A DNA stretch of 64,000 nt from JAKQDH01 sp029558835. GTDB taxonomy: Bacteria; Planctomycetota; Phycisphaerae; UBA1845. Location of the stretch: positions 62,001 through 126,000 of the forward strand of contig DAOQSN010000009.1 in NCBI GenBank assembly GCA_035356615.1. Direction: 5' to 3'. The position numbers and the translations under genes were made by a program. Below the pieces are notes generated by a model, which was not told the origin of the DNA, did no database searches, and worked only from the letters and a program-made list of their open reading frames with translations. Every line of letters starts with the position of its first letter. The stretch's first letter is position 1. Positions 26,836 to 35,882 of the stretch are shown piece after piece.

Positions 26836-27474
26836 ATGGCGCCGCAACACCGGTCCACCAGACGGTCGGGTGAGTCCGAACCGGACGACGCAGCCCTCTT
26901 GGCGCGCCTCGCGGGCGGTGATGAGTCGGCCTTAACCGTGTTGATGCGACGCTACGATCGGCTGGTCCGGTACACCATCTGGCGTGCTTCGCAGACTCAG
27001 TGTGCCCACGACCCCGCCTGGCTGGATAGCTTGGCCTCCGAGACTTGGACGGGGCTGGTCCACGCGGCACGCTCGGCCGTGCGGCAGCCGCTACGCTCCA
27101 TTCCGGTCTACCTCGCCCGAATCGCCTACAACCGCTGCATCAGCGCCCTGCGATCCTCCGGCAAGACGTCCGAAGGTTTTGGCGAAGAGTTCAGTTTGGC
27201 TGAACAACAAGCTGTGGTGTATGACTCGCCCGAGGGATGGCTCTCCCGGGTCGAGGAACTTTCGGCTTTGCGCGATTGCATTCGTGATCTAAGTCAAGAT
27301 GAGCAAATGATTTGCGCGCAACTTGCGGCCATCGTGGAGCGGCGTTGGGGGGAGGCTGCGGCGGCGCTCGGGATGCCCGAATCGACGCTTCGCTCGCGTT
27401 GGGAACGTATCACGCAACGGCTCGCGCGGTGTGTACAGCGGAAAACGGGGGTAGACCTCGCGCCGCCGGGGTGA
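26836..27474 (+). CDS. ECF-type RNA polymerase sigma factor
   Basis: A 212-residue sigma-70 family protein without regions 1 and 3. Region 2 is visible as LMRRYDRLVRYTIWRASQ, and after it SETWTGLVHAARSA. Region 4 lies near the end (about residues 150-200: RDCIRDLSQDEQMI and AAALGMPESTLRSRWERITQ, a helix-turn-helix for the -35 element). The start ATG at 26836 follows a GGGAGGGCC site. It is followed after about 75 bp by a short membrane protein, the usual place for an anti-sigma factor. A target promoter motif cannot be derived from this window. Confidence 0.9.
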   Translation: MAPQHRSTRRSGESEPDDAALLARLAGGDESALTVLMRRYDRLVRYTIWRASQTQCAHDPAWLDSLASETWTGLVHAARSAVRQPLRSIPVYLARIAYNRCISALRSSGKTSEGFGEEFSLAEQQAVVYDSPEGWLSRVEELSALRDCIRDLSQDEQMICAQLAAIVERRWGEAAAALGMPESTLRSRWERITQRLARCVQRKTGVDLAPPG

Positions 27475-27549
27475 GGATGCGACTCATATTGTAGATTGGC
27501 CGGGGCGGACGCCGATTGAGGAGGCCGTGCCCTGCCGGGTGGGTAGGTT

Positions 27550-27954
27550 ATGTCGGAGCATGGTTCCCATCTTGGTTTGCTCGAGCAGCGTCTGACGGAG
27601 CTGGCGGCGGCTGAGCGGGCGGGCGTGTTTGAACGAACGCCCGTCCCCGCGGGTGCGGCGGTGGCTGCCGGGAGAACGCACTGGCGGGAGCTGCGTCGGT
27701 GGGTGCTGGTGGGGCTGCCCGCGGCCGCTTGTCTAGCGCTGGCGGTTGGCTTGGCGTACCACGGGCTGGGGCCGGCGTTTACGCCGCTGGCCGGCAACGG
27801 CGCGCCGGCGGAGGCGTCGATCTACGCCTGCCTGACCGGGCCGGGTGTCGGCGTGATGGAAGGGTGCGCTCGGTACGACCGGGATGGGGACGGAGACGTC
27901 GATCTGCGAGATCTGTCCGAGTACCAACTAGCGTGCACTCGCTCGCCCAAGTAA
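27550..27954 (+). CDS. Membrane protein with single dockerin-like EF-hand, possible anti-sigma
   Basis: A 134-residue protein following the sigma factor gene. Residues 1-55 are a charged cytoplasmic segment (LLEQRLTELAAAERAG). Residues about 58-78 form one membrane span (WVLVGLPAAACLALAVGLAY). The outer part ends with the EF-hand-like loop DRDGDGDVDLRDLSEYQLAC, one half of a dockerin-like tail. This layout, cytosolic N-domain plus span plus outer sensor, and its gene position suggest a sensor/anti-sigma factor, but the N-domain has no recognised zinc-binding anti-sigma motif. It is unusually small. The ribosome binding site GGGTGGGTAGG precedes the start. Confidence 0.72.
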   Translation: MSEHGSHLGLLEQRLTELAAAERAGVFERTPVPAGAAVAAGRTHWRELRRWVLVGLPAAACLALAVGLAYHGLGPAFTPLAGNGAPAEASIYACLTGPGVGVMEGCARYDRDGDGDVDLRDLSEYQLACTRSPK

Positions 27955-28035
27955 CGATGTGGGCTGGAGTCGGGGGCACGATGACTCGCGCCCGGCCGCG
28001 AGGCGACTCGTCGGTGCGGGCGCATTAGGCATCAC

Positions 28036-28080
28036 GGCAGGCGGTGCGTGCGGTGAAACATGCGCCGCCTGCCTTCTTTC
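28036..28080 (+). terminator. Rho-independent terminator candidate
   Basis: GGCAGGCGGTGCGTG (28036-28050), an 8-nt loop and CATGCGCCGCCTGCC (28059-28073) form a 15-bp stem with two mismatches, followed by TTCTTTCT. It lies about 80 bp after the membrane-protein gene and just before the end of the convergent antiporter gene, so it may end transcription of the sigma-factor unit. Confidence 0.6.
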
Positions 28081-28098
28081 TCGCCTGCAGCGGACCAG

Positions 28099-30234
28099 CT
28101 ACTCTCGCGGAGCGCTCCAGTCGGAGCGCGGCCGGTAGGGCGGCAGCGGACCCGACGGCGGGGCGGGCGAGGGAGCAGGCGCAGGCGGCGCGGGGGCCAC
28201 GGGTGGCGGCGTCGGTCGTCGTCCGAAGATGAACACGATCAGCAGCAGCAGCAGAGCACCGACGCCCAGCCCCACGTACGATGGCTGATTCAACACGTCG
28301 CTGAGGATGTCGCCGCAGCCCATGGCCACCACGGCCGTCAGCACGGCATAGGGGAGTTGCGTCCAGACGTGGTCCTCGTGGCGACAGCCGGAGGCTATGG
28401 ACGACAGCACCGTGGTATCGCTGATCGGCGAGCAGTGGTCGCCGAAGACGGCCCCCGCCAACACGCTGCCGACGGCTCCGTAGAACAACTGCCGGGCCTC
28501 CGGGTCGGGCAGATTGGCCTCGGGGATCAGGCGGGCGCCGACCTCGACGGTTACGGGGCAGAGGATGCCCATGGTGCCCCACGATGTTCCCGTGGCAAAC
28601 GAGATGACGGCCGCACAGGCGAACACCGCCAGCGGCAGCCAGCGCGGCTGGAACTGGGCTTCCTTGAGCACCTCGGCCAGCACCTGCCCGAGCTGGAGAT
28701 CCTTGGAAACCGCCGACAACGCCCAAGCCAGGACGAGGATGACTATGGCCGGGAACATCCGGGCCATCCCATTGCTGCCGGCGTCGAAGGCTTCCCGCAG
28801 GGGGCAGGCTCGTGCGACGACCGTCAGCAGGATGGCGGTTAAGCCGGCCAGGCAGGCTCCGTACAGGATGGACCGGTAGGGATCGCACTTCCGCAGCACA
28901 TCGATGACTGACTCCCACCACGGCACGTCGCGGGTGAAGAACTCGGACCCGCCGACGGCCCGGTACCCCGTGGCCCACAGGACGGCGATCGTGGTGCCCA
29001 CCAGCGCCAGAACCGGCAGCAGCCCCAGCCACCAACGTGGCGTGACGTTCAATCCGTGGGCCTCGCGGTGCTCGAGATCGGGAGTGAAGTCTTCCTCGCC
29101 ACGCAGGGCACGCTGCTGGGCCCGGCGCATCGGGCCGAAGTCACGCCCCGTCAGGGAGACGACCAGCACCAGAAACAGCGCGAGGATCGGGTAGAACCGG
29201 TAGGGCAGGCTGTACAGGAACGCCTGCATGCCGGTGATCGCCTGCGGCGCCTGGTCCGGAGTCTCAAGCATCAGGAAGGACGGGGGTCGCGGACCGGCGG
29301 TGACCGCGTTAATGCCGGTCTGGATGTAGCCGATTTCCAGCCCGATCCAGGTGCCGATGATGGCGAGGGAGGCCACCGGGGCGGCCGTCGAATCGACGAT
29401 GTACGCGAGCTTGGCGCGCGAAATCTTGAGTCGGTCGAACACGGACCGCATCGTCGGTCCGACGATCATGGTGCTCGCGTAGTCGTCGAAGAACACGACT
29501 AGGCCCGCCAGCCAGGCGGTGAGCGCGCCGCGCCGCGGGGATTCGGTGTGTCCGAGCACGAGTCCAACGAGGCCGGCCGTCCCGCCGTTCCGGGCAATCA
29601 CCCCCACCATGAACCCGATGAGCAGGGTGAAGACGATGATCTGCACATGGCCGAAGTCGTTGGCGTCGTCGTAAATCGAGCCCAAAACGTACCTTTCGAC
29701 GGCCAGTCGAAAGCCGCCGACGACGGGCCCGCCCGTCGTGTAGGGCGAATCGCTCGGCAGACAGGGCCAGTACATGTAGGCCCCGACCACCACGGCCACC
29801 ACGAGCGCCGGTACCACCTGGCGTGTGAACACCGCCAGGACGATCGCCACCAGCGCCGGCAGCAACACCCAGAGTCCGTAGGTCATCGGGTCACGGGCGG
29901 GTCGGGCGATGGCGGAGGAGAGTCCCCCACCGGCCTCCGCAAGAGGGACGGGGGCGGGTTCGTCGCCCATGATCTCGACCGGCGTTGCCTCGGCGGCTGA
30001 TGGGTCAGCGACGGGGAGGGGCTCCGCTCTGGACCCGTCTGGGGCTGTGGCCGGGGTGCCGGGGTCGGGCCTGGGCACGTCAGTGGTGGGTGCGGGGGCA
30101 ACGGGTGGCGAGTCGGCCGGGGGTGCCTGCGCCACGGAAGCTGCCGGCGCGGCGAGCCACACGAGCCCGACGAGCAATGCACACGACCATCGTGGGGCCT
30201 CAACGAATCGAGCCGTTGCGAGTCCGCGCATCAT
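28099..30234 (-). CDS. NhaC-type Na+/H+ antiporter family membrane protein
   Basis: A 711-residue multi-span protein. The start at 30234 follows a GGCGGAG site. A signal peptide-like segment (CALLVGLVWLAAPAASVAQA) and an 80-residue proline/alanine-rich region precede the transporter proper, which starts near residue 115. The core has the NhaC hallmarks FFDDYASTMIVGPTMR, KLAYIVDSTAAPVAS and TGTSWGTMGILCPV, with about a dozen membrane spans. The family exchanges sodium (or carries dicarboxylates in some members) against protons. The exported N-terminal extension is unusual for NhaC proteins. The gene is monocistronic and followed by convergent genes. Confidence 0.88.
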   Translation of the reverse strand: MMRGLATARFVEAPRWSCALLVGLVWLAAPAASVAQAPPADSPPVAPAPTTDVPRPDPGTPATAPDGSRAEPLPVADPSAAEATPVEIMGDEPAPVPLAEAGGGLSSAIARPARDPMTYGLWVLLPALVAIVLAVFTRQVVPALVVAVVVGAYMYWPCLPSDSPYTTGGPVVGGFRLAVERYVLGSIYDDANDFGHVQIIVFTLLIGFMVGVIARNGGTAGLVGLVLGHTESPRRGALTAWLAGLVVFFDDYASTMIVGPTMRSVFDRLKISRAKLAYIVDSTAAPVASLAIIGTWIGLEIGYIQTGINAVTAGPRPPSFLMLETPDQAPQAITGMQAFLYSLPYRFYPILALFLVLVVSLTGRDFGPMRRAQQRALRGEEDFTPDLEHREAHGLNVTPRWWLGLLPVLALVGTTIAVLWATGYRAVGGSEFFTRDVPWWESVIDVLRKCDPYRSILYGACLAGLTAILLTVVARACPLREAFDAGSNGMARMFPAIVILVLAWALSAVSKDLQLGQVLAEVLKEAQFQPRWLPLAVFACAAVISFATGTSWGTMGILCPVTVEVGARLIPEANLPDPEARQLFYGAVGSVLAGAVFGDHCSPISDTTVLSSIASGCRHEDHVWTQLPYAVLTAVVAMGCGDILSDVLNQPSYVGLGVGALLLLLIVFIFGRRPTPPPVAPAPPAPAPSPAPPSGPLPPYRPRSDWSAPRE

Positions 30235-30276
30235 GCTAAGTAGCTCCGCCTGCAACGACGACCGAGCGAGGGTGTG

Positions 30277-30372
30277 GGGTGGCATGGCCAAGCGCAACGC
30301 CGCCGTGCTTTCCCTTCGCTGGGCCGCTGCATGCAACAGCATGCCGGCGCCTTCGGCCTGGGCATGCCACCC
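30277..30372. repeat. REPIN-like palindromic element, complete
   Basis: This 96-bp copy begins GGGTGGCATGGCCAAGCGCA and ends CATGCCACCC, so the outer 10 bp are perfect inverted ends. The two arms resemble the reverse complements of each other. Here the 'GGCCAAGCGCA' arm comes first, the opposite order from the copies at 37032, 48690 and 54121. Confidence 0.85.
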
Positions 30373-30400
30373 TCCCAGCTCCCCATTGGCGTGGTCCCCT

Positions 30401-30925
30401 TCAGCCGGTGATTCCCAAGTCCGCCTTGGTGAACAACGCCTCGAAAGCGAAGCCGGCCGACTCAATGTTCTGCCGCGCGCCTTCCTGGCGGTCGATGACG
30501 GCCACGATCCGTTCGACGCGGGCCCCGATGCCGGCAAGGAACCGGGCCGCTTCGAGTACCTGCCCGCCGGTTGTGGCGATGTCCTCGACCAGCAGCACGC
30601 TGTCGCCGGCGTTCAGCCTGCCTTCGTAGGGCTTGGCCGTGCCGTAGTCTTTCTTCATATTGCGAATGATAACGAACGGTTTGCCGGAGGCGAGCGACGT
30701 GGCCGTCGCTAGCGGAATGCCGCCCAGCTCGGCCCCGGCGATGAGCGTCGTGGTGGGCCGAACGTACGTGGCCAGCAACTCGCCCAACGGACGCAGGATA
30801 TCCGGCTGGGTTTCGAAGAGGTACTTGTCGAGGTAGTACTTGCTCTTGCGTCCCGAACGCAGGGTGAAATCACCTTCGAGATACGCGGCGGCCCGCATTC
30901 GGCGAGCTAGTTCCGTTGTGTCCAT
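30401..30925 (-). CDS. pyrE: Orotate phosphoribosyltransferase
   Basis: A 174-residue enzyme of pyrimidine biosynthesis, converting orotate and PRPP to orotidine 5'-monophosphate. The PRPP-binding loop is seen as VLLVEDIATTGGQVLEA (about residues 112-128). The substrate-contact segments FTLRSGRKSKYY and GAELGGIPLA and the Lys-rich flexible loop region RNMKKDYGTAKPYEG are also present. Length is slightly shorter than the 180-210 residues of many PyrE proteins but covers all motifs. The gene lies downstream of purB on the same strand with about 310 bp of repeats between them. Confidence 0.96.
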   Translation of the reverse strand: MDTTELARRMRAAAYLEGDFTLRSGRKSKYYLDKYLFETQPDILRPLGELLATYVRPTTTLIAGAELGGIPLATATSLASGKPFVIIRNMKKDYGTAKPYEGRLNAGDSVLLVEDIATTGGQVLEAARFLAGIGARVERIVAVIDRQEGARQNIESAGFAFEALFTKADLGITG

Positions 30926-31238
30926 GAATGACGACCTCCTGGCTATCGTACTCGCAATGCTGCCCCTCGCTTCCGCTCGGGCTCAGATGTCGCCCGCTCG
31001 GTGCCGCTCGGGCTCGGATGCCCCGACAGTCCCCTCTCCTTCATTCGCTATTCGCACTTCGCTATTCCGCGGTGGGCAGAGCCCCCCTACACCCGTCGGT
31101 CCCGCTCGGGCTCGGAGCGGGCGACGCCACAGCCCCGGGGGGTGCCTTCGCTTCTGCTGCCCTCACCCCTGCCCCTCTCCCGGGGGGAGAGGGGTTCAGC
31201 ATCAGCTCCCGCAGGGAGAGGGGTTCAGTATCAGCTCG
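30926..31238. other. Repeat-rich region between purB and pyrE
   Basis: These 313 bp hold a simple ATTCGC tract (31040-31066), CGCTCGGGCTCGGA words around 30970-31015 and 31105-31125, and two CCCTCTCCC/GGGAGAGGG palindromes (31150-31230). No gene is apparent. Confidence 0.55.
31150..31230. repeat. Double CCCTCTCCC/GGGAGAGGG palindromic repeat
   Basis: Here the element is inverted relative to 10665: GCCCTCACCCCTGCCCCTCT leads into CCCGGGGGGAGAGGGGTTCA, and a second partial unit (AGCTCCCGCAGGGAGAGGGG) follows directly. Confidence 0.8.
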
Positions 31239-32669
31239 TCAGACCTCCAGCTCGGCGCTGCGCCCCAGGTCGGCGCGGTAGCGCCGGCGGATGGGGACGA
31301 CGTAGGTTCGCAGGAGCTCGTCCACTTGCTGGGGTGCCCGGCCGACGAAGCGTTTCGGATCGACCGCGGCCCGGAGGTTGACGGCCGCGAAAGCCGGGTC
31401 ACGGGCGAGACGGTCCAGCAGATCATTGTCGCCGCCCTCCTGCTTGACCCGTCGCCCCGCCTCCTGGGCGTGGATGCGGAGGCGTTCATGCAGCTTCTGG
31501 CGGTCGCCGCCGGCCTGCACGGCCGCCATCAGGATGTTCTCCGTGGCCAGAAACGGCAGTTCCGTGCGCAAATGGACGGCAATCGTCCGCGGATACACGA
31601 CCAGCCCGCGGGCGACGTTCGTGACCAGCCGGAGCATGCCGTCGGTGGCGAGGAACGCCTCGGGGATCGTCAACCGCCGGTTCGAGGAATCATCGAGGGT
31701 GCGTTCCAGCCACTGCTCGGCCGCGGTCTGGTAGGCGGACTGCACGAGGGCGATGACGAAGCGGGCGAGGCCGGTCGCCCGCTCGCAACGCATCGGGTTG
31801 CGTTTGTAGGGCATGGCGCTGGAGCCGACCTGAGCGGTCTCGAACGGCTCCTCGATCTCCTTGAGATTGGCCAGCAGGCGCAGGTCGTTGGCGAACTTGT
31901 GGACGCTGGCGGCGATGCCGCCCAGCACGCCGAGCACGCGGGCGTCGATCTTGCGCGAGTAGGTCTGGCCGGTGACGGGCTCGATGAGGTCGAAGCCGAA
32001 CCGGCGGGCGATGCGACGTTCGAGGGCCAGCACCTTGCGCTGATCGCCGTGGAAGAGGGCGAGGAAGCTCGCCTGGGTGCCGGTGGCGCCTTTGATGCCG
32101 CGGAAGGGCAGGGTGGCCAGGCAGCGTTCCAGCTCGTGCAGGTCGGTGACGAAGTCGTAGCACCAGGTGGCGGCCCGCTTGCCGACCGTGGTTACCTGGG
32201 CGGGTTGGTAGTGGGTGAAGCCGAGGGTCGCCCGGGAGCGCTGGTCGCGGGCGAAGCGGCCGAGGGCGTCGATCACGTTGGCAAGCCAGCCGGCGAGCCA
32301 GCGGAGGGCGTCCCGCATAATGATGAGGTCGGCGTTGTCGGTAATATCCGCGCTGGTGGCGCCCAGGTGCAGGATGGAGCGGGATTCCGGGGCGGCCTCA
32401 CCCCAGGCGTGCAGGTGGGCCATCACGTCATGACGGGTCTGCCGCTCGTAACGGGCGGCCCGGGCGAAGTCGACATTCTCGAGGGTGCGTTCGAGCTGGC
32501 GGACCTGGTGGGCGGAAATGGGCAGCCCGGCCTGCCGCTGCCCCTCCGCCAAGGCAAGCCAGACGCGACGCCAGGTGAGAATGCGGTGGCGGGCGCCGAA
32601 CAGCTCGCCCATGGCGCGGGAGGCGTTGCGGGCGACGAGCGGCGACTCGAAGACGTTGCGATTCGGCAT
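31239..32669 (-). CDS. purB: Adenylosuccinate lyase
   Basis: A 476-residue enzyme of the fumarase/aspartase superfamily. It splits adenylosuccinate to AMP and SAICAR to AICAR, releasing fumarate, in purine biosynthesis. Visible motifs are SRSILHLGATSADITDNADL (substrate loop), GFTHYQPAQVTTVGKR (with the catalytic histidine) and the superfamily signature GSSAMPYKRNP containing the catalytic serine loop. Length is as in the vertebrate-like PurB subgroup. The gene is upstream of pyrE, so purine and pyrimidine enzymes are neighbours, although the long repeat-filled gap makes a common transcript uncertain. Confidence 0.96.
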   Translation of the reverse strand: MPNRNVFESPLVARNASRAMGELFGARHRILTWRRVWLALAEGQRQAGLPISAHQVRQLERTLENVDFARAARYERQTRHDVMAHLHAWGEAAPESRSILHLGATSADITDNADLIIMRDALRWLAGWLANVIDALGRFARDQRSRATLGFTHYQPAQVTTVGKRAATWCYDFVTDLHELERCLATLPFRGIKGATGTQASFLALFHGDQRKVLALERRIARRFGFDLIEPVTGQTYSRKIDARVLGVLGGIAASVHKFANDLRLLANLKEIEEPFETAQVGSSAMPYKRNPMRCERATGLARFVIALVQSAYQTAAEQWLERTLDDSSNRRLTIPEAFLATDGMLRLVTNVARGLVVYPRTIAVHLRTELPFLATENILMAAVQAGGDRQKLHERLRIHAQEAGRRVKQEGGDNDLLDRLARDPAFAAVNLRAAVDPKRFVGRAPQQVDELLRTYVVPIRRRYRADLGRSAELEV

Positions 32670-32942
32670 GGCAGCAACCGTCGGTGGCTAAAGGCGCGAA
32701 CGCTAACCCGCGAGGCGGGCATTGTAGCAACTCGACAGCACACGGCTACGGACGTAGCGGCGGTATCCGGGGATGGGGGACATAGCGATCCGGTCCGAGA
32801 AGGCGTGCTTGCCCACGGGCGGAGGGCCGCTAGCAGGGCGCCGGCGTGGTGGAAAGCCAGTCCTCTGCGAGTTATAGTGCTGGACGCTCGGGGAGGGCAT
32901 TGGTAAGACGTTGGAGGTCGAGGCAGGGCAAGGAGTTGGGCC

Positions 32943-34550
32943 ATGCGTTGTCCCTGGAAGGCGTATCTCGTGGGTTTCGGAGGGGTAGCTGTGCTGGCGC
33001 TGCTTGCGGGGTGTCCGGGCGCCCCGGTAGCCGTGGTCGGAGCGGTTGACGGCGAAGGTGTCGTCGACGTCACGACAGACGGTACGACCGCGACGCTAAA
33101 GGCGACGCCGTCGCCGGGGTGGTGCTTTGATCGGTGGGAGTGGCCTGACGGGACCTCGGCGGACAACCCGTACCGCATCCCAACCGCGGACCTCGCTGAT
33201 ATCGTCGCCTACTTCGTGGAAGGACCGACCGTGGTGGGAGAAGGCTCGGTGGACATTGACCCGCCGTCGTTCAGTGAGGAGGTCTTTGTCACGCTGAAGG
33301 CGACGGCTGGGTCCGGGTGGCGGTTTGACCACTGGGAGCATCTGGGCGACGTCTCCGAGGAGAACCCGCACGATGTCCGAACGACCTGGCTGGGGTGCTA
33401 CACAGCAACCTTCGTGCAACTGGTGGAACTGACGGTTCGGGTAGAGGGCAACGGCGAGGTGACGATCGACGGGGAGGACGCGGGTTTGCAGGACCCGATC
33501 GTCATGGATGTGGGGAGCGAACGCACCTTAACCGCGGAGGCCGACCCCGGATGGCGCTTCGATCGTTGGGAGGGTGCGGGTGAGGACACCCCCGCCGAGG
33601 AGACGAGCATCACGGTCACGGTGGACGAGGATAGCGCAGTGACGGCGGTGTTCGTGGAACTCGCATCGCTTACCGTAACGGTGGACGGCAGCGGGAGCGT
33701 TCAGATCGAGGGCATCGGAACGGCGGGTACCGAAGCCGTTGCGGTCGATGCGGGTGTGGAGCAGACACTGACGGCCGTGGCTGCCGACGGGTGGCGTTTT
33801 GACCATTGGGAGGGGGACGTGACCGACACGGCCAACCCACTGACCTTGTCGGTCGCTGAGCATACCTCCCTGGAGGCCCACTTTGCCCAGATGCATACTC
33901 TCACCGTCATGGTACTGACCGATGCAGGAGATGAGTTCTTCAGCGACGATGATCCGGCAAGCGAGACGTTCACAGGGAGCGGGAACTACGATCTGGGAAC
34001 CGCAGTGGCGCTTCAGGCGCACATACCGGCAGGGTGGGAGTTCGATCGGTGGCTCAGCTCGGACGGGAGCACGGCGGGCATCGCGGACCCAGCATCGCCC
34101 GCGACGACGGTGAGTGTGGATCGCGACCTGACGATCACGAGCATTGTTATCGACCGGACGCGCCAGTACGAGTTAAGTATCGCGCCTGACAGCAGCGCGG
34201 ATGGGGTCCCGTTTGTGACCGGCGCGACGCAGCTTACGCTCGCCGCGAACGTGGCGGACTGCGACTTTGGTCTGGCGGTCGCGCCACGGGGCTATTTCCT
34301 GGCGTGCTGGTCTGAACTGGAAGATCGCCCACCCTCGGAGCACCCCACCTATGGTGGTGTCCCCGTTCGGAACACCTTTTATCATGGCGAAGCGGTGACG
34401 CTGAGTGCGTGCAACTATGTGATTCAAGCCGGCGACGCGACGTTCTCCGGACAAACCGAAGTGAGCGCCTGGAGCGGTGATGCCGAATCGTCTACCCACA
34501 CGGTTACGTTGATTATGGATGAGGACAAAGTGCTGAGAGCAATCCGATAG
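32943..34550 (+). CDS. Lipoprotein with InlB-like bacterial repeat domains
   Basis: A 535-residue exported protein. After an AAGGAG site it has a signal peptide with lipobox LLAGC (Cys25 or close). The mature part is made of about five 70-80-residue repeats of the divergent InlB/'bacterial repeat' type, each with a strand pair leading into GWRFD(H/R)WEG or GWCFDRWEW and ending in an AxF strand. Residues after about 330 diverge (GWEFDRWLSSDG, then a distinct domain of about 150 residues). These repeats are beta-grasp modules in surface proteins and carry no catalysis. Codon use is somewhat less GC-rich than in the surrounding metabolic genes. Function is likely structural or adhesive. Confidence 0.85.
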   Translation: MRCPWKAYLVGFGGVAVLALLAGCPGAPVAVVGAVDGEGVVDVTTDGTTATLKATPSPGWCFDRWEWPDGTSADNPYRIPTADLADIVAYFVEGPTVVGEGSVDIDPPSFSEEVFVTLKATAGSGWRFDHWEHLGDVSEENPHDVRTTWLGCYTATFVQLVELTVRVEGNGEVTIDGEDAGLQDPIVMDVGSERTLTAEADPGWRFDRWEGAGEDTPAEETSITVTVDEDSAVTAVFVELASLTVTVDGSGSVQIEGIGTAGTEAVAVDAGVEQTLTAVAADGWRFDHWEGDVTDTANPLTLSVAEHTSLEAHFAQMHTLTVMVLTDAGDEFFSDDDPASETFTGSGNYDLGTAVALQAHIPAGWEFDRWLSSDGSTAGIADPASPATTVSVDRDLTITSIVIDRTRQYELSIAPDSSADGVPFVTGATQLTLAANVADCDFGLAVAPRGYFLACWSELEDRPPSEHPTYGGVPVRNTFYHGEAVTLSACNYVIQAGDATFSGQTEVSAWSGDAESSTHTVTLIMDEDKVLRAIR

Positions 34551-34624
34551 CGGCGGGTTATCACGGGAGCAAGAAGCAGCTAGCGGATATAGACTCGGCG
34601 TGCTGAGGATAAGGGGCCGAAAAG

Positions 34625-35812
34625 ATGAAAAGCATACGATGCGGGATGCGATTGCCGATCGGTGGCGCGATCTTGGCCGGGTGCGGCATCTGGTGGCTGC
34701 TCGGGGGTGGGGCGGGTTGCTGCCCGGTTTGTGAGGAAACGCAGGCTCTGGTTGCGATAGCCACCACGTCCACACCACGCTTGTTCGAACAAGGCGAAGC
34801 CACGCTCATGGCCAAGGCGGGTGGTGGAGTGCCTCCCTATGTGTTTCGTTGGGACCAAAGTGGTGGGGAGGAGGCACTTGCTCTGAACAACATGACCGGG
34901 GACTCGGTCACCACGGGTGTCATCACTGCACCGGGGCTCTACGTTATTCGCTTGGTTGTTACCGACAGCGTCGGCACCCGTGCCGTTGAGTTTGTCACGC
35001 TCGAAGTTAAGTCGGCAGTCATCGCCGAGGCCCCGCGCCTGGTGGTCGTCGGGGAGCCCGCCGAGCTGTTGGCAACCAGCGAGATCGAGGATCTCGCGTT
35101 GCTGTGGGAGGTGACCAAAGGGACGGCAACGATAGACGACCCCACCTCCGCGAATCCGATGCTTACCGCCGCCTTAGGCGAGACGATCGATGTCGTGCTC
35201 ACGGCGACGCTCCCTGGCAGTGCGGCCACGGCGACCCGGGATTTGGAGATCGTTGCGGCGGAAAGCCGCACGCCACGCGTCAGCGTCGAGACCACCAAGG
35301 GCACCTTTGTGATTGAACTCGATGCGGAGCGGGCGCCGTTGACCAGCGCGAACCTCCTCGCGTATGTCGATGATGGTTTCTACGAAGGGGTGCTCGTCCA
35401 CCGCATCGTGATTGCTGAGAATGCGGAGGGCGAACCGGAGCCGTTCGTCATTCAGATGGGCGGCTACATCCGGCAGGACGGCGAGATCGTTGCCACGAAA
35501 CCGACACGACCACCTGTGCCGTCGGAGGCAGATAACGGTCTAAGCAACGGGACGCTGTACTCCGTGGCGATGGCGCTGCTTCCCGATGATCCGGACAGCG
35601 GTGATACGCAGTTTTTCATCAATCTGAACGAGCAGAACGACTTCCTGGATGCTCAGGGTTTCACTGCATTCGGTCAAGTTGTGGAGGGGGTCGATGTCCT
35701 GGAGGCGATGCTCAAGGTCGAATTGACAGCCGACGCGAACCTGGGCAGCGAGGTGTCGCTTCCGGTGGATGACATTGTGATCGAGCGGGCTATCCGCGTG
35801 GTCTCCCCTTAA
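34625..35812 (+). CDS. Cyclophilin-type peptidyl-prolyl isomerase lipoprotein
   Basis: A 395-residue exported protein. The N-terminus (LPIGGAILAGCGIWWLLGGG) is a hydrophobic export signal with two possible lipid-anchor cysteines. Residues about 40-205 look like two Ig/PKD-like folds (GGVPPYVFRWDQSGGEEA, and the following SVETTKG junction). The C-terminal 190 residues are a cyclophilin: TTKGTFVIELDAERAP, NLLAYVDDGFYEGVLVHRIV, GDTQFFINLNEQNDFLD and FTAFGQVVEG. The catalytic arginine position is occupied in HRIV and the QFFINL core is intact. It probably helps fold exported proteins and is the second exported isomerase in this window. Confidence 0.88.
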   Translation: MKSIRCGMRLPIGGAILAGCGIWWLLGGGAGCCPVCEETQALVAIATTSTPRLFEQGEATLMAKAGGGVPPYVFRWDQSGGEEALALNNMTGDSVTTGVITAPGLYVIRLVVTDSVGTRAVEFVTLEVKSAVIAEAPRLVVVGEPAELLATSEIEDLALLWEVTKGTATIDDPTSANPMLTAALGETIDVVLTATLPGSAATATRDLEIVAAESRTPRVSVETTKGTFVIELDAERAPLTSANLLAYVDDGFYEGVLVHRIVIAENAEGEPEPFVIQMGGYIRQDGEIVATKPTRPPVPSEADNGLSNGTLYSVAMALLPDDPDSGDTQFFINLNEQNDFLDAQGFTAFGQVVEGVDVLEAMLKVELTADANLGSEVSLPVDDIVIERAIRVVSP

Positions 35813-35882
35813 CGGCAGTGAATCCTGCGACAGCGGTGCACCGCGCTGCGAGAGGTGGTGTGCGTGCCGGAGTCCGAAACTT

